This document shows positions 46,146 through 57,600 of a stretch of DNA of 64,000 nt, piece after piece. Below the pieces are notes generated by a model, which saw only the letters and a program-made list of their open reading frames with translations, was not told where the DNA came from and ran no database searches. Source of the DNA: Escallonia rubra (lineage: Eukaryota; Streptophyta; Magnoliopsida; Escalloniales; Escalloniaceae); the NCBI GenBank assembly GCA_033065855.1, contig JAVXUO010002821.1, forward strand, positions 248,001 to 312,000, given 5' to 3'. A program made the position numbers and the translations under genes. The first letter of the stretch is position 1. The number at the start of each line of letters is the position of its first letter.

Positions 46146-46937
46146 TATTCATTGCAATATGTTATTAAGCTTACAAAAGAAATGAAATCGAAGAAAAACA
46201 CAGGAACATGTACCTCCATACATGTGAGCGTTAAAAACAGATTTACCTCAATGCTCTTCAACAATAATTTCAATGTTCTTACAAAATGAGGTGCGTTAAG
46301 GGTTCAAAGAATCTGTCTTGAACACTTCAGAAACAAGTTACGTGCACTAGGTTGAGGCGCATATTAGGTCGTTCTCTTTAAGACGGTTCACGCCCCTACA
46401 GAATGTTCCGCTACAATAGGTCACATCACGCCTCCTCCAGGATACGACAGTCCAACTAGTTTTGCTGTAACTTCTCTTAACTTACACTACCAAAGAAGTA
46501 GAAGCTCCACACAACACCCTTCTTTGCCCGAAAAATGCACTACTTAGATAAATAGACTAAAACTGAATATTCATAACCAAGCTTTGTCAACCGAGACAAG
46601 CTTTGGCTTCTTCAACACCTCCTTCTGCCCGAAAAATCTTTGCCAAGCTGAAGGTGCAATATAGGTCCATGCTTTTGGTCCGGGACTCTCAAGGTACGGG
46701 GCTATAGCGCCGTCGTGGCCAGCTAATGCAAGTTTTCAATGATGGGCAATTTTTGAGATACGGCTATCATTGGCTTCAGTAGATTGCTCAAGGTATTTTA
46801 TCACTCGCATCAAGAAGAGGACATGAAAGCCAAGAGGACTGCCAGCCGGACTACCTACGTCCCTGCTTGACTAAGGTAGAAAATAACCAGGAGAAGCACA
46901 GTAGAAATAGCAAAAAGGGGCAAAGTAGCGACATTGG

Positions 46938-46981
<44 letters not shown>

Positions 46982-47745
46982 CATTGTCTTGTTTGGAAAA
47001 GGAGAAAGAAAGAAACCGGAGTTCAGGGAGTTGATGGATGTGTAAGATTAAGATCTGGAGTGTTGTCTTTGGTGTTTGATCTTAACCGTTACCATGCCAA
47101 GCATTTTCTAACGGCTAGAATAATAATGGTCCAAAGACCAATTATTTCTCATCTTAATGTCGTTTTATATGGGGATTAACAATTGATAACAACCATACTC
47201 CAACAGCTGCTGGTCCGCAACCTTAGTTTCCTTTTGTTAAAAAAAAAAAAAAAGAAGAAGAAAGAAAGCCCATTCACCTGGCAAGAGACGAGGTCCTTGA
47301 GTTTGCATGTGACCTAGGAACGCTTTTTAATTTTGCCAATCTCAGAGTGAGTTACGGACAACTCTATTTATGCTACTAGGATTGTAAGAATTACTTTACA
47401 TGTTCAAGTGTTATTGCTAGAAAACACTATTTATAGCTGCTCATACACTAATTAAATAGACGAAGATAATGAAGTAATATCGATGTAACTAGAAGTTATA
47501 CATATCTAAAAGGTTTGACTGGTGCCCTAACTTTTTTATTAGTCATTAATAACTAGCTAGTGTTGAATCGACCTTTTCTTGTTTTTGTTAAACGACCAGC
47601 CATTGGTTAAAAGACTAGTCTTGCTTAAACGACCAGTCTTTTTTTTCCTCTTCTCGTTCCCCACACATTCTTCAAATTGATACTTTTTTCTTGCAATAGT
47701 GGGTAGCCCCCGCAGCTTCTTAAAATTCTTTCTTTTAACATAAGC
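46146..47745. other. Intergenic, with a GA microsatellite and an A-run
   Basis: A (GA)n run lies at about 46941-46976 and an A-run with GAA repeats at 47238-47265. The 46180-46930 part has balanced composition and may be retrotransposon-derived, but nothing specific was recognised. Confidence 0.5.
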
Positions 47746-48499
47746 TGTAGACACCCCATTTCTGTATGTATTTTTAAGAGTAAAAGGTACAAATGGTCAC
47801 TGAACTATGACTCATTTTTCACGAAAGTTACTAAACTTTAACTTGTGTCATTTTGGCCACTGTAGTGACAAATGTATTCAATTTGGCCATTCTGTCAACC
47901 GGGGTTAGATTTTTCCCGTTAAATGGTCACGCGCTGCGCACATGACCCGTCAATTTAAGGGTATTTCTATCTCTTTACCTAAAATTTTCCTCATAATGGT
48001 TCTCTGTCTTTGAAGGCACGACTCTTCCCCTCTTCACCTGTTTTGATACAACTGAAAACATTACACAATCATACAAACACAAATCCATCCATTATTTAGG
48101 GTTAAATGTGTTTTAATCGGGAATTTTGGAACCATGACTCTTTCTTTGAAGGTGCTCTGTGGGCGTTGTGAAGACGATCAAGATGTCATGGGTCCTTAGA
48201 GATAGTGGATTGCTGGTCGAGCCACGTGATTTGTATGGTATGTACCTTAGATTTAATATTGTTGATTTGATTTTGATTTCTGTGTTCTACACACAGACAC
48301 ACACAATGCATATAAAAATTATGTGTACACTTAAAATATTGATTTGATTTGGTTAAGAATTGCATGCATGTCGATCTGTATTATATTATATACACAAACA
48401 CATATTATTATATAGGCATGTATGTATTTGGGACATTTTTAATTGATTACAGAGATAGAAGGACAGTTTTTTTTTTGTGGTGATTTGTGTGTATGAACC

Positions 48500-51430
48500 A
48501 GGAGATGAAGTTGGATACTTTACCACTGAGTTGCATAGTGGGGGTGAGGTTTTCATGGTCCATAGAGAGCTTATCTTAAGGGTTTGGTAACTTATATTGA
48601 TTACTGTGACAAGTATTCAGTGCATGAATTAGATGAGATGCTAAAAAAATTAGGCTATACTGATGATGTCAGTTTTTACTACTACAAACTTCCTGGCATG
48701 AGTCTTGACAGTGGGTTATGGGTTCTAGAAGGGGATGATGATATAAGGGAAATCTTGAAAGTGGTACATGATCACAAGTGTAATGTAATTGAGGTCAATG
48801 TTGAACATGGAAGTACATCAATAGAGGAGTTTTTTTACGCCACCCTCAATACCATCTTCAGTTGTCATTGAGAAGATGGACTTAAGTGATAATCATCCTC
48901 ATGCAACCCAAGATATAGATGATACTCAATAGGAGAAAAGATCTGAGGGTGGTAATTCTCTATTGATAAGTTATTATGATCAAGTAATGCCTCATTTTGA
49001 GGATACTCAGTTCACACAGTTGTTGCTTCCTAATAATGAAATCCTAAGCCCTAGTGAGCATGAGGATGCAACTAAGTTGCCTAGTAGAGATGCCCATACC
49101 AGTGAGCAAGATCACGTAGGTATAGAGCATCAACAACAGAGTCATGTGATGGATGAATCATCTGAGTCAAAAGATGAAGGTGAGAGTGCAGACCAAAATA
49201 CTTTGCATGACAGTGACTATGAGGCTGAGAAAGATGTGCATATTTATAATGCACAAGCTGAGGATGAAGAAGGCAGGGAAAACTACCCTTAATAGGTGGC
49301 AGGTATAGAGAAAATATAGCACAAGCTGGGGATCAAGAGGGTGATAACTCAAAAGGCTATCATTCGTATGATTTAAGGAGTTTGCCTAATGAATCTAAGG
49401 ATGAAGAAGTCAGGGAAAGCTACCCTCGTATTAATCCTGACAGAGATATGAACAAACCCAGATTTAAGGTGGGCATGTTACTTGCTAACTCACAAGTGTT
49501 GAAGGAAGCTCTTAGGGAGCATTCAATCATTACAAGGAGGAGAATTAAGCTTTATACTAATGAAGGAGACATAGTAAGGGCAAAGTTTAAGGGGAGTGAT
49601 CAATGTAAGTGGGTTATCAATGCATCTAGAAATGAAGAGAAAAAATGTTTCATTGTGAGAACAAATCAAAAAATACACAATTGCCCCAACATATACTACA
49701 ATGATCTATCAAATTTGATTGGTTGTCTAAAAAGTACTTAGAGAAGTTCAGGTCAAATCCAACTTGGCCAATTGTATCCATTAGGGATACGGTAAGGGTG
49801 GAGTTAGAATCTGATGTCTCAAGAACAAAAGCATACAGGCAAATAGAAAGGCAATTGATTTGATTAATGGAAGTTAAAGGGATCAGTTTAAGGGGTTGTG
49901 GGACTACTGTCATGATATCAACAAGTGTAAACCAGGCATTATTGCAATCATCAAATTATAAGAGCCTATTTTTGGTGCAGAGTTTCCTATGTTTCAAATA
50001 TTATACATATGTTTGAGGGATTGAATGATGCTTTTAAAGCATGTTGTAGGAAGGTAGTCGGGCTTAATGGATGTTCCTTAAAGGGCTCTTTCCCAGGACA
50101 TACAGTTGTTGACGACATTGAGAATTGTACCCCTTTGCCTGGGTAGTGGTTGAAGCTAAAAATTAACTATTCTGGAAATGGTTTATCAAATAAGAGGTTG
50201 AAGACTTAGGCATTTAACCAAACTGATTGGACCTTCATTTGAGACCAACAAAAGGTAATGTTTTCTTTAATTTTTTTCAATTGTATTTTTCATTACTATT
50301 TACTGCTTTTTTTCAAAGGTAATGCTTTATTATTACTTTACTGAGGTTTGTTGTATGCACTTGAGGAAGTAGTGCCACTATGTGAGAACAAGTATTGTGT
50401 CATGCATATGTACAAGAATTTTAGGAAGCTATTTCCTTGTTTAGATATGAAGGAAGCCATGTGGAATGCTGCAAAAGCCCCTAATGTCATATACTTTAGG
50501 AGAGTAACAGAGAAGGTAAAGACATATTGTGTGGGGGAATTTGAGTACCTTTACAAGATACATGTTAGTCATTGGTGTAGGTCCCATTTTTCACTTAAGT
50601 CTAGATGTGACTTATTGTGAAATAACTACAATGAGGTATTTAATAGTTTCATCCTTAGCAGTAAGGATAAACCTATAATTACTTGTCTTGAGTCAATAAA
50701 GGGTCATATGATTAGAAGGATTATGAAGAAAAGGAAGGCCATGGAGAAGTGGGATGGCTTTTGTGTCCAAAGATACAAGAGAAACTAGAAACCATAAAGT
50801 CAATGCCCTGCCATTACAATTGTGAGTGGAATGGTGGTACTCAGTACCATATAAGGGCTGAAAGTATGAAAGAGTATGTTGTAGACCTAAAGGAAAGGAC
50901 TTGCGGCCGCAAGAAATGGGACCTATGTGGGATCCCACGTGCCCATGTTGTTTCTGCTATATATAATAAGATGACAAATGGAGAAAGTGAGGGTGAACCT
51001 AAAAATTGAGTTGATGAATGTTTTAGGGTTGAGACCCTTAGGAAGGTCTATAATCATTTGTTAAATCCTGTTAATGGTCCTAACCTATGGGAATAAACAA
51101 ATAAAACTCCAATTCTTCCACCTCTTTATCATAAACAACTAGGTAGGCCTAAGAAGATGAGGAGGAAAGATAAAGATGAATGGAAAAACCTGTGATTGAT
51201 GAACATGCAAACATACTTGGTAGAAAAGGATATTGTGATCAAATGTAGCAGGTGAGGTAATGCTGGACACAATAGCAGAGGTTGCAGAGGTAAAAAATGT
51301 AGCCAAAAGGGAAAGAGACCGATTTACCTTCAGGTGCTCAACAGAGAGGAAAAACAAAAGGTAGAGGCAGAGGTAAAGGCCTACACTGGGAGAAAGTCAA
51401 TGAAGTCAAGCAGGCAGATCCTCAACAAGT
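48500..51430 (+). pseudogene. MuDR-type transposase remnant
   Basis: The segments occur in the normal order of plant MULE transposases. The N-terminal region has YFTTELHSGGEVF and VTYIDYCDKYSVHELDEMLK (48510-48868). The MuDR DNA-binding region is FKVGMLLANSQVLKEALREH..RAKFKGSDQCKWVINAS (49382-49741). The start of the DDE core reads VGLNGCSLKG (50060), with Asn where the first catalytic Asp is usual. A large gap follows, then NKYCVMHMYKNFRKLFPCLD and HWCRSHFSLKSRCDLL (50348-50620). The SWIM region is TCGRKKWDLCGIPRAH (about 50900), with two expected cysteines replaced by Arg. The CCHC knuckle (about 51240) has its second Cys changed to a TGA stop. Several frameshifts and stops make it inactive. 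Confidence 0.88.
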
Positions 51431-52105
51431 CAAAGGACTAAACAACCTAGATTGAAGAAGAAGAAATTTAGTGATCCTAATCCCAAGGGTTGATTACAAC
51501 TTGAACCTAGAATGAAGTATCTAGTGAGTGACCACTTTATACACTGACTGACCTCTTTTTACATCACATTATAATGTGTCCTTAAGTTGATGGTGTTGTG
51601 TATTTTTGTTTTTATTTCTGGTGAGGAGAAATACTACAAGGCAAGGTGCTTAAGAAGGAAGCTCTAGGGTAACAAGGTCATCATCAGCTAAGGCAAGTGG
51701 ATTATCTACTGCAGCATCATTAATGAGAGAACCTGGTGGACAATGAGCTTTATGATGTAATTAGTCTGATAGGTGGACAATGAAAAACTATTTTAGGCAA
51801 TATATATTGATTGCTAGATGCATTTCGCTCACATTTAACCTTTTGGTAATATATTGGTAACCTTTCATACATGTAATCTTTTGGCTACTTTTACATGTAA
51901 TCTTTTGACAACTCTATCTTTTGGCAATATATGTAATTCTCTTGTGACATCCCTTGTTCCCAATTTCATTGTTTTCTCTGATTCTAATCATGAAATCAAT
52001 GCATACTCAACAAAATAAGCATTGACTATAATTAATAACTCAGCAAATGGAATTGTTTCCTTTGATTCCAATGTTCTTAAAATTCATTGCAGGGCCCCTA
52101 AGCTA

Positions 52106-52623
52106 TTACAGGTCCTTGAGCTCCAACAACTTAGGTGAACCATATCCTTTAGATTCCAAACTCCCATTTGAGCTTTTAAAATTATAGCTCATAACCAATA
52201 GCATGAACCATGAGCAAAGCAAAGAAACCCACAACAACCTTTGCCTAGAACAATAGCTTCTCAATTCCTTTACACATGTTGACAGTTGCTCCTGCTGCTC
52301 TTCAAGTTGCACTATACATATTTGGAGATCCTTGTCCAAGCCATTCATTTTCTCTAACAACCCAGGGATCACTTGAATTGAGCGGTCACACATAGGTGGG
52401 TCAATCCAACTGAGGTAGTCACATGAGGACTTCTTACATATACATGATGGGTGTTAGAAAATGCATGAAAAATTATGGAAAAAACTATGAAAATGGAAAT
52501 CCTTAACCAGCGGTTAGGACATTAGGAGACCATTTTCGGCTGCATAAACCCAAAATCTTCTCCCTGGGTTTCTATGATCCATGAAGTTTTCATGATGGGA
52601 TTTATTTGGCAGTAGCAGGCCAT
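52106..52623 (-). pseudogene. GRF-type zinc-finger protein with coiled coil and membrane segment, convergent to the transposase
   Basis: From the ATG at 52623 the minus strand reads MACYCQINPIMKTSW, then after a frame change RNPGRRFW (about 52560). This matches the first half of a GRF zinc finger (C.CG....TSWT..NPGRRF). After a presumed intron the second part (about 52440 to 52106) reads KKSSCDYLSWIDPPMCDRS then IQVIPGLLEKMN, like the end of such domains (C.YF.W.DPPM..R...VI). It continues with a coiled-coil-like LDKDLQICIVQLEEQQEQLS, a hydrophobic segment [16 protein letters not shown] and a C-terminal tail. The frame change damages exon 1. It could be a captured host gene or an accessory frame of the MULE, comparable in position to mudrB or VANC; that role is inference. 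Confidence 0.6.
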
Positions 52624-53463
52624 TGCCCCTCTGTTCTCTTTTAGCTAGATGGGTTTTGGAGAGAAATGAAAGGGTAATGAAAAATGAAGGAAAATAAGAG
52701 GGTAAGGCAGTAGGTGGGAAGAACTTTACGTGAAGAGAAAAAAATACTCCGAACTTGAAGGGTCATGTGTACGGCGTGACCCTTTAATGGAGAAAATTTA
52801 ACCGCGTCTGACAAAGTGGCCAGATTGAACATTTGTGAGTACAGTGGCCAAAATGGCACGAATTAAAGTTTAGTGACTTTCGTGAAGAGTGGGTTATATT
52901 TCAGGGACCATTTGTGCCTTTTACTCTATTTTTAATTAAATAAACAATGGGCTATTTATAGTGCATTATTAAGGTCGAGCTTAGTAATGTGATTTAATTA
53001 ATCCAGTCCAGTTGTATTTAATTAATTCAGTCCAGTCTAGTTTAGTTGCATGTCTAGTTTAAGTCCAGTCCATCAATCAAGTCCAATTGCATTGGTCCAA
53101 TCGATTTATGTCCAGTATAGTCCGAGGTCTAGATTATTTTAATTGATGTAGTTTGTCTAGATGACTTGGGAAAATAATCCATGATATTCTTGATATAGAG
53201 ATCAAATCAATTTATTTTTTGATTAGGAAATTACTTATCTTGAATCTGATACATCTCATTCACAATTTTAGAGATAATTACCAAAATTACAGTTAGATAA
53301 TGAATCACAATTCATGAAAATTATTTTTAATTAATGGGTGAACAGGCCGGTTAGTTGACTTTTATCAATCTGTAATTTTATCACTAATTCTGACTTATTT
53401 TCAGCCTTGCAGATTGGCATTACCACTCTTATTAGGTTCTGCGACCCTAAGCACCATAAAAAG

Positions 53464-54310
53464 TATGGGTGCAACTTGGGCCGGACAACCCGTGGACAAC
53501 CCACAAAAAAACGGGCATAGACTTACTTTTGTAGTGACCATGGTGGATGTGGGCTCAAAATTTTAAGCCCGTAAAAAATATGAGCTTGACATGGGCAAAG
53601 GTTTCTACAAGCCCAACTAGCCCGTCTCACTATTATATATATAAATTACAATACACACACACACATATGTTACAATATATTTATTTTATTTCCTTTAGTC
53701 ATTAAAAATGGTGAATCACATAAGTCTATGCAATCTCAACCGTCAAACTCATAACCCAATAGAATACAATTTCTTTTTTCTACTTTCTGAACTCTCAGCC
53801 CCCACTTCGACAAACTCAAAGCATCAAAGCCAAAGGTACGCTAATATTCTTGTCGTATTTTTCTGAACCAGGCTGAGCGAGAGTTCCCACTTTTCGTTCA
53901 TGTTTAGAGATCTTTGAAGACTTTACTTTTCCTACTTTATTTCTTATTATAGGATTAGAGACTCTTGTCTTTTTCTCTCTCATTTTGTCCCAAATATTTG
54001 TTTCCATGCTTATATTTAAGTTCATTTTGAGACTTTAATGTACTTTTTTTCATTATCATGAATAAATATTAGAGTTAAATGGTTAATAATATGTTTCCAA
54101 ATCGTTTAAAAAAAAAGTAATTCGTAACCATCGACAACCCGTGGACAGCTCGCGTCCAGCCCGTGTCCACCAAAATTTTGATGGGCTTGGTGCGGACACA
54201 TATTATTTAGCACGTAGATGGGCTGGGCTGGATATTGGCACGACTTTTAGAGAGTGGGCTGGTCATGGTCTAACCCTTGGGCCGTCCAGCCCGCCCAAGT
54301 TGCACCCCTA
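53464..54310. mobile_element. Non-autonomous hAT-type element (847 bp)
   Basis: It starts TATGGGTGCAACTTGGGC and ends GCCCAAGTTGCACCCCTA. It is flanked by the 8-bp duplication ATAAAAAG (53456-53463 and 54311-54318). GGCCCG/CCCGTGGACA-type subterminal repeats lie at both ends and AT-rich non-coding DNA in the centre. It is inserted in the same LTR as the MULE. Confidence 0.85.
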
Positions 54311-55052
54311 ATAAAAAGAGGTCTTGGCCTTTATTCTTAGGGTTCGATTTTTATTGAGTCCAAGAGCTGATTCTCTTTAGAGCTTGTGTGCCATTTATTT
54401 GTGAAGTGACATACTATATCTCTCGAGAAGTCTAGCCACTCAAACTACTCTTAAAACGTCTTTTTGTTTTTTTGAATCGTGGATTCTATGGAGAACATCC
54501 CTGAGTCGTTAAGGCAAGTTATATCGCGAAGTAATCTTTATTAGCTTCCTTAGGGTAGAGATCATATAGATTGTCATCCCTTCCTTGTAATCGCATTTCA
54601 TTTCAAAAACAACAAAAATAGTCTCTTTACCTTTCTTATCTAAGTCTAAGTCTCGAAATGTAGATTATTCCCTTTAGTATCAGAGTCGAACGACAGCGGT
54701 TTTGATTCTAGTTAGTCCGACTGGATACGTAGGCAATTTGACCCATGCTGTAGAGTTCAAGCCAAAAATCTCAAAAATAACTTAGGTTTAGCTTTATCAT
54801 ATTTTTACATGCTACGTGTTTTTAAGGCCATTAATCACTAGAAATGAAGTAGATACTGAAAGGGCGCGGCGGGTGCCCAACACCTTCCTGTTACGTAACT
54901 TAGTCCGTGGATCCCTCTTTTTTCGATAGATCTGTCGTCCATTTGAAATTTTAGAGTCGCGTTTTTTAGGTTTTTCTTATTTTCTTACCAATTAATAAGA
55001 TGGCGACTCCTAAGAACTTCTTAGGGAGTTTTTCCGAGGTGGTTCACAACAA

Positions 55053-55070
55053 TGGCAACTCTATTGGGGA
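55053..55070 (+). other. Primer-binding site of the plus-strand Tat-like element
   Basis: TGGCAACTCTATTGGGGA lies one base after the LTR end ACAACA. It is related to the two other primer-binding sites in this window. Confidence 0.75.
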
Positions 55071-56305
55071 CTATAAACACTAAGAGGACTAGACTTGAAA
55101 AGTTTTTGATATTTGGCCCTGTTATTTTTTTGGTATGTATAATATGACATAAATGTTGTATTTGTGCTTTTATTTCCATTCCGCACACTCAAGCGCATTT
55201 CACCCTGACCCACCCATTCGAGAGCGACAGTTGAAGCCCTTGGTCCTCCTGGGCACAAGGCGAACTTTCGATTGAGCTCTCAACTCCACGGTCCCATGCT
55301 AAAGATTCATCCTGGTTTCTTGGTAAGTATATTGAACGACTAGTATACATATTGGTGATCGCTCATTATTAATTTCCAAGTTAAGGGCGGGAGGTATATT
55401 GTAGAGTGGAGCCGATATGAGTGACCTTTAGAGCGAAGTTACAAGAAGAAAAACTCGTACCTAGACTATTCAGTTTCTGCCCTTTATTGGGAGAATACTT
55501 GTGTTGGCATATGGCATGTTGGAAAGGAAACCAGCCAACAATATGTAAGCTAAACTGATAATTTCACAAAAAATGAGAGACTCTGACTAACCAGCCGGTT
55601 GTCCACGCTTCCAACCGGACGGTTAGTCAGTATGTGCATTACTTGTAAAAATTTGAAGGTGACTAGTTCATACCCTGATCCAATCTATTGACCGACCGGC
55701 CGATAACCCACAAGGATGACTTGACGGTTAGTTAGAGTCTTCACCCTCCAGAAAATTTCCCAGAAGCAAAACCTAACCCCACTGACCAACCGGCCGATTA
55801 TCTACCCAAATAACTGAACGGCTAGGCACAAACCTCCCCCACCAGAAAATTCTCAGAAAGAACCCTAGCTCCACAGCTCAACCAGCCGGTTAGCCACCCA
55901 GATGACCAGACGGTTAGTTATAATCTTCACCTCTAGAAAGTTCCTAGAAAAATTCTGAAAAACAAAACCTAGACTCATTGACCAACCAAATGGTTTCATT
56001 TCCAGATAATTGGACGGTTAGTGAGATCTCATTTCCCAAAAATCCCAGAAAGAGACCCCAAAGCCACTAGTCAACCGGCCGATTTTCCTGCTGGATAACC
56101 GGACAGTTAGTCAGTCCTCTTTCCCAAAAATCCAAAAAAAAAAACCAAAAATCCAAAAAAATTCCCCTCACTCCTATTGAGGTATGAGCTAGCCAGCTCA
56201 ATAATCGGTGGTATGTGAGATTAAGTTTTCGACAATTTTTCGTATACAGCTAAGGCTAAGCGTGGTTGGTATCGAGACTCATCCGAAAAACTCTCATGAA
56301 CTCCA
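55071..56305 (+). repeat. Leader of the Tat-like element with repeated CCGGCCGGTTAG phrases
   Basis: Between 55580 and 56120 about six units of roughly 90-110 bp contain a two-part phrase. First comes CCAACCGGCCG(G/A)TTA or a variant, then about 20 bases later a GACCGGACGGTTAGT(C)AG variant. The units are separated by CCCAGAAA-type text. The phrases are partly palindromic. The region is non-coding and precedes gag. Confidence 0.75.
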
Positions 56306-57600
56306 ATGGCTGAAGAATTCCCACATATCTCTGTCCATATCATCAGTGAACTTTAGAAGGATCTTCAGAATGGTTTCACTAACCTAGCCAAGCAACAATC
56401 TCGAACTACCGAGAAATTGGGTAACCTCAAAAGGGGAGGTATGAGAGAATCAGAGGGGAAGAAAGATGATAATAAGAAAGGTTCGAAGTTTGATTCAATG
56501 TATGAACAGGAGGAAGAAGAGACAAAACCCATGCTATACCAGAATAGAAAGACAAGTTAGTCACTCTCGAATCCCAGTTCGCTGGGACAAGGAGAACCGG
56601 TGATCCTTTAGACCTCAGTGCCTTGACTGTGAATCCCGAGGAAAGACTATCCCTCAAGTTTAAGATGCTGAAAATGGATAAGTTTGGCGGGACCACATAT
56701 CTTAAGATCCATGTAAGATGTATATGTGAGCTTTGGCCCCATAGGGGTAAATCAGAATCAACTGATACAATTGTTTCACCGTATTCTCACTGGAACAGCC
56801 TCTCGACGGTTCTTTTCTTTAGATGAAACCCGAGTCCGTACTTGAGAAGATGTTGTACAAGTATAATACTGACCTAGATATCACCCTGAGAGACTTTGAA
56901 ACCACGAAGCAAGAGCCGAGAGAGTCAGTTTCATCTTTCATCCTGAGCTAGAGAAATAAGGCAGCTCAGATGGTGAACCGTCTCATAGAGGAAGAGTAAG
57001 TGCACATCGTGAGAGGCAATCTACTGCCAGTCTACCATGACTATATCTTTGTCCACTACCACACATCGTTCAAGGCTTTCGTGGGATCCCTCATACAGAT
57101 AGAAGATGCAATAAACAAAATAACTATCTTTCGAGAGTCAAAGTCGTTAGAGGTATATCGAGCTAGCCCAAGGAGTTCTAATTCACAGCTCAAGCCAGCA
57201 ATAGCCAACAATATCAATTCCGTGCAAGCACCTTGGGCAGTGCCATGGGAAGCCACTACGGAGCTTAAGAGGAAATTCACACCTTTGAATGCACCCCAAG
57301 GTCTTTGAACAATTATTGAGAAGGATTCTAAGCTTTTGCCTACCCCCACATCAGTAGTGATACTCGAAGGATATGATGTTATTGCCTTTTGCGATTATGA
57401 TCAAGGAAAAGGCCACTCCATAAATAGGTGCATGACGTCAAGACACGCCATACAGGACCTCATCGACAAGGGTGAAGTTTCCCTCCTGTCAGACCGAATA
57501 TGTGAAAGAGAACCCTTGCCGCCTCACCGGGTTAACAACATTAATGTCAGCCAGCCAGCCATGGATCTGACCGTTCTCATTGTTCCAGCAAACCAGCCAG
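56306..57600 (+). pseudogene. Degenerate gag of the plus-strand Tat-like element
   Basis: It starts at the ATG at 56306 (MAEEFPHISVHIISEL, then a stop). Recognisable blocks are ILTGTASRRFFSLDE (56790), DLDITLRDFETTKQEPRESV (56875), RNKAAQMVNRLIEEE (56955) and HYHTSFKAFVGSLIQIEDAI (57055). A zinc-knuckle-like FCDYDQGKGHSINRCMTSRH with QDLIDKG follows (57390-57470), the usual end of Tat gag. At least five stops or frame changes are present. It is a closer relative of the minus-strand gag at 32345-33228 than of the gag-only element. Confidence 0.82.

Larger units (their letters stand above)
47778..52926 (+). mobile_element. MULE (Mutator-like) transposon, transposase-bearing but inactivated
   Basis: It starts GAGTAAAAGGTACAAATGGT. 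Its right end, inverted, reads GAGTAAAAGGCACAAATGGT. It is flanked by identical 9-bp duplications TATTTTTAA at 47769-47777 and 52927-52935. Terminal inverted repeats are about 170 bp (47778-47950 and 52756-52926), with shared blocks such as CATTTTGGCCACTGTA and ending in a GGTCACG..CACATGACCC block. It carries a MuDR-type transposase remnant on the plus strand and a GRF-type zinc-finger frame on the minus strand, arranged convergently. It is inserted in the LTR of a Tat-like element. The ends are in better condition than the coding part. Confidence 0.92.
47746..55051 (+). repeat. 5' LTR of a plus-strand Tat-like element, split by a MULE and a hAT element
   Basis: It starts TGTAGACACCCCATTTCTGT and ends GGTTCACAACA, one base before the primer-binding site. 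Removing the MULE plus its 9-bp duplication and the hAT element plus its 8-bp duplication leaves about 1293 bp, close to the 1323-bp LTR of the minus-strand relative. Shared features are TAGACACCCC at the start, AGTCCAGTC-type short repeats and GGTGCC(C/T)AA(C/T)ACCTTCC. Confidence 0.78.
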
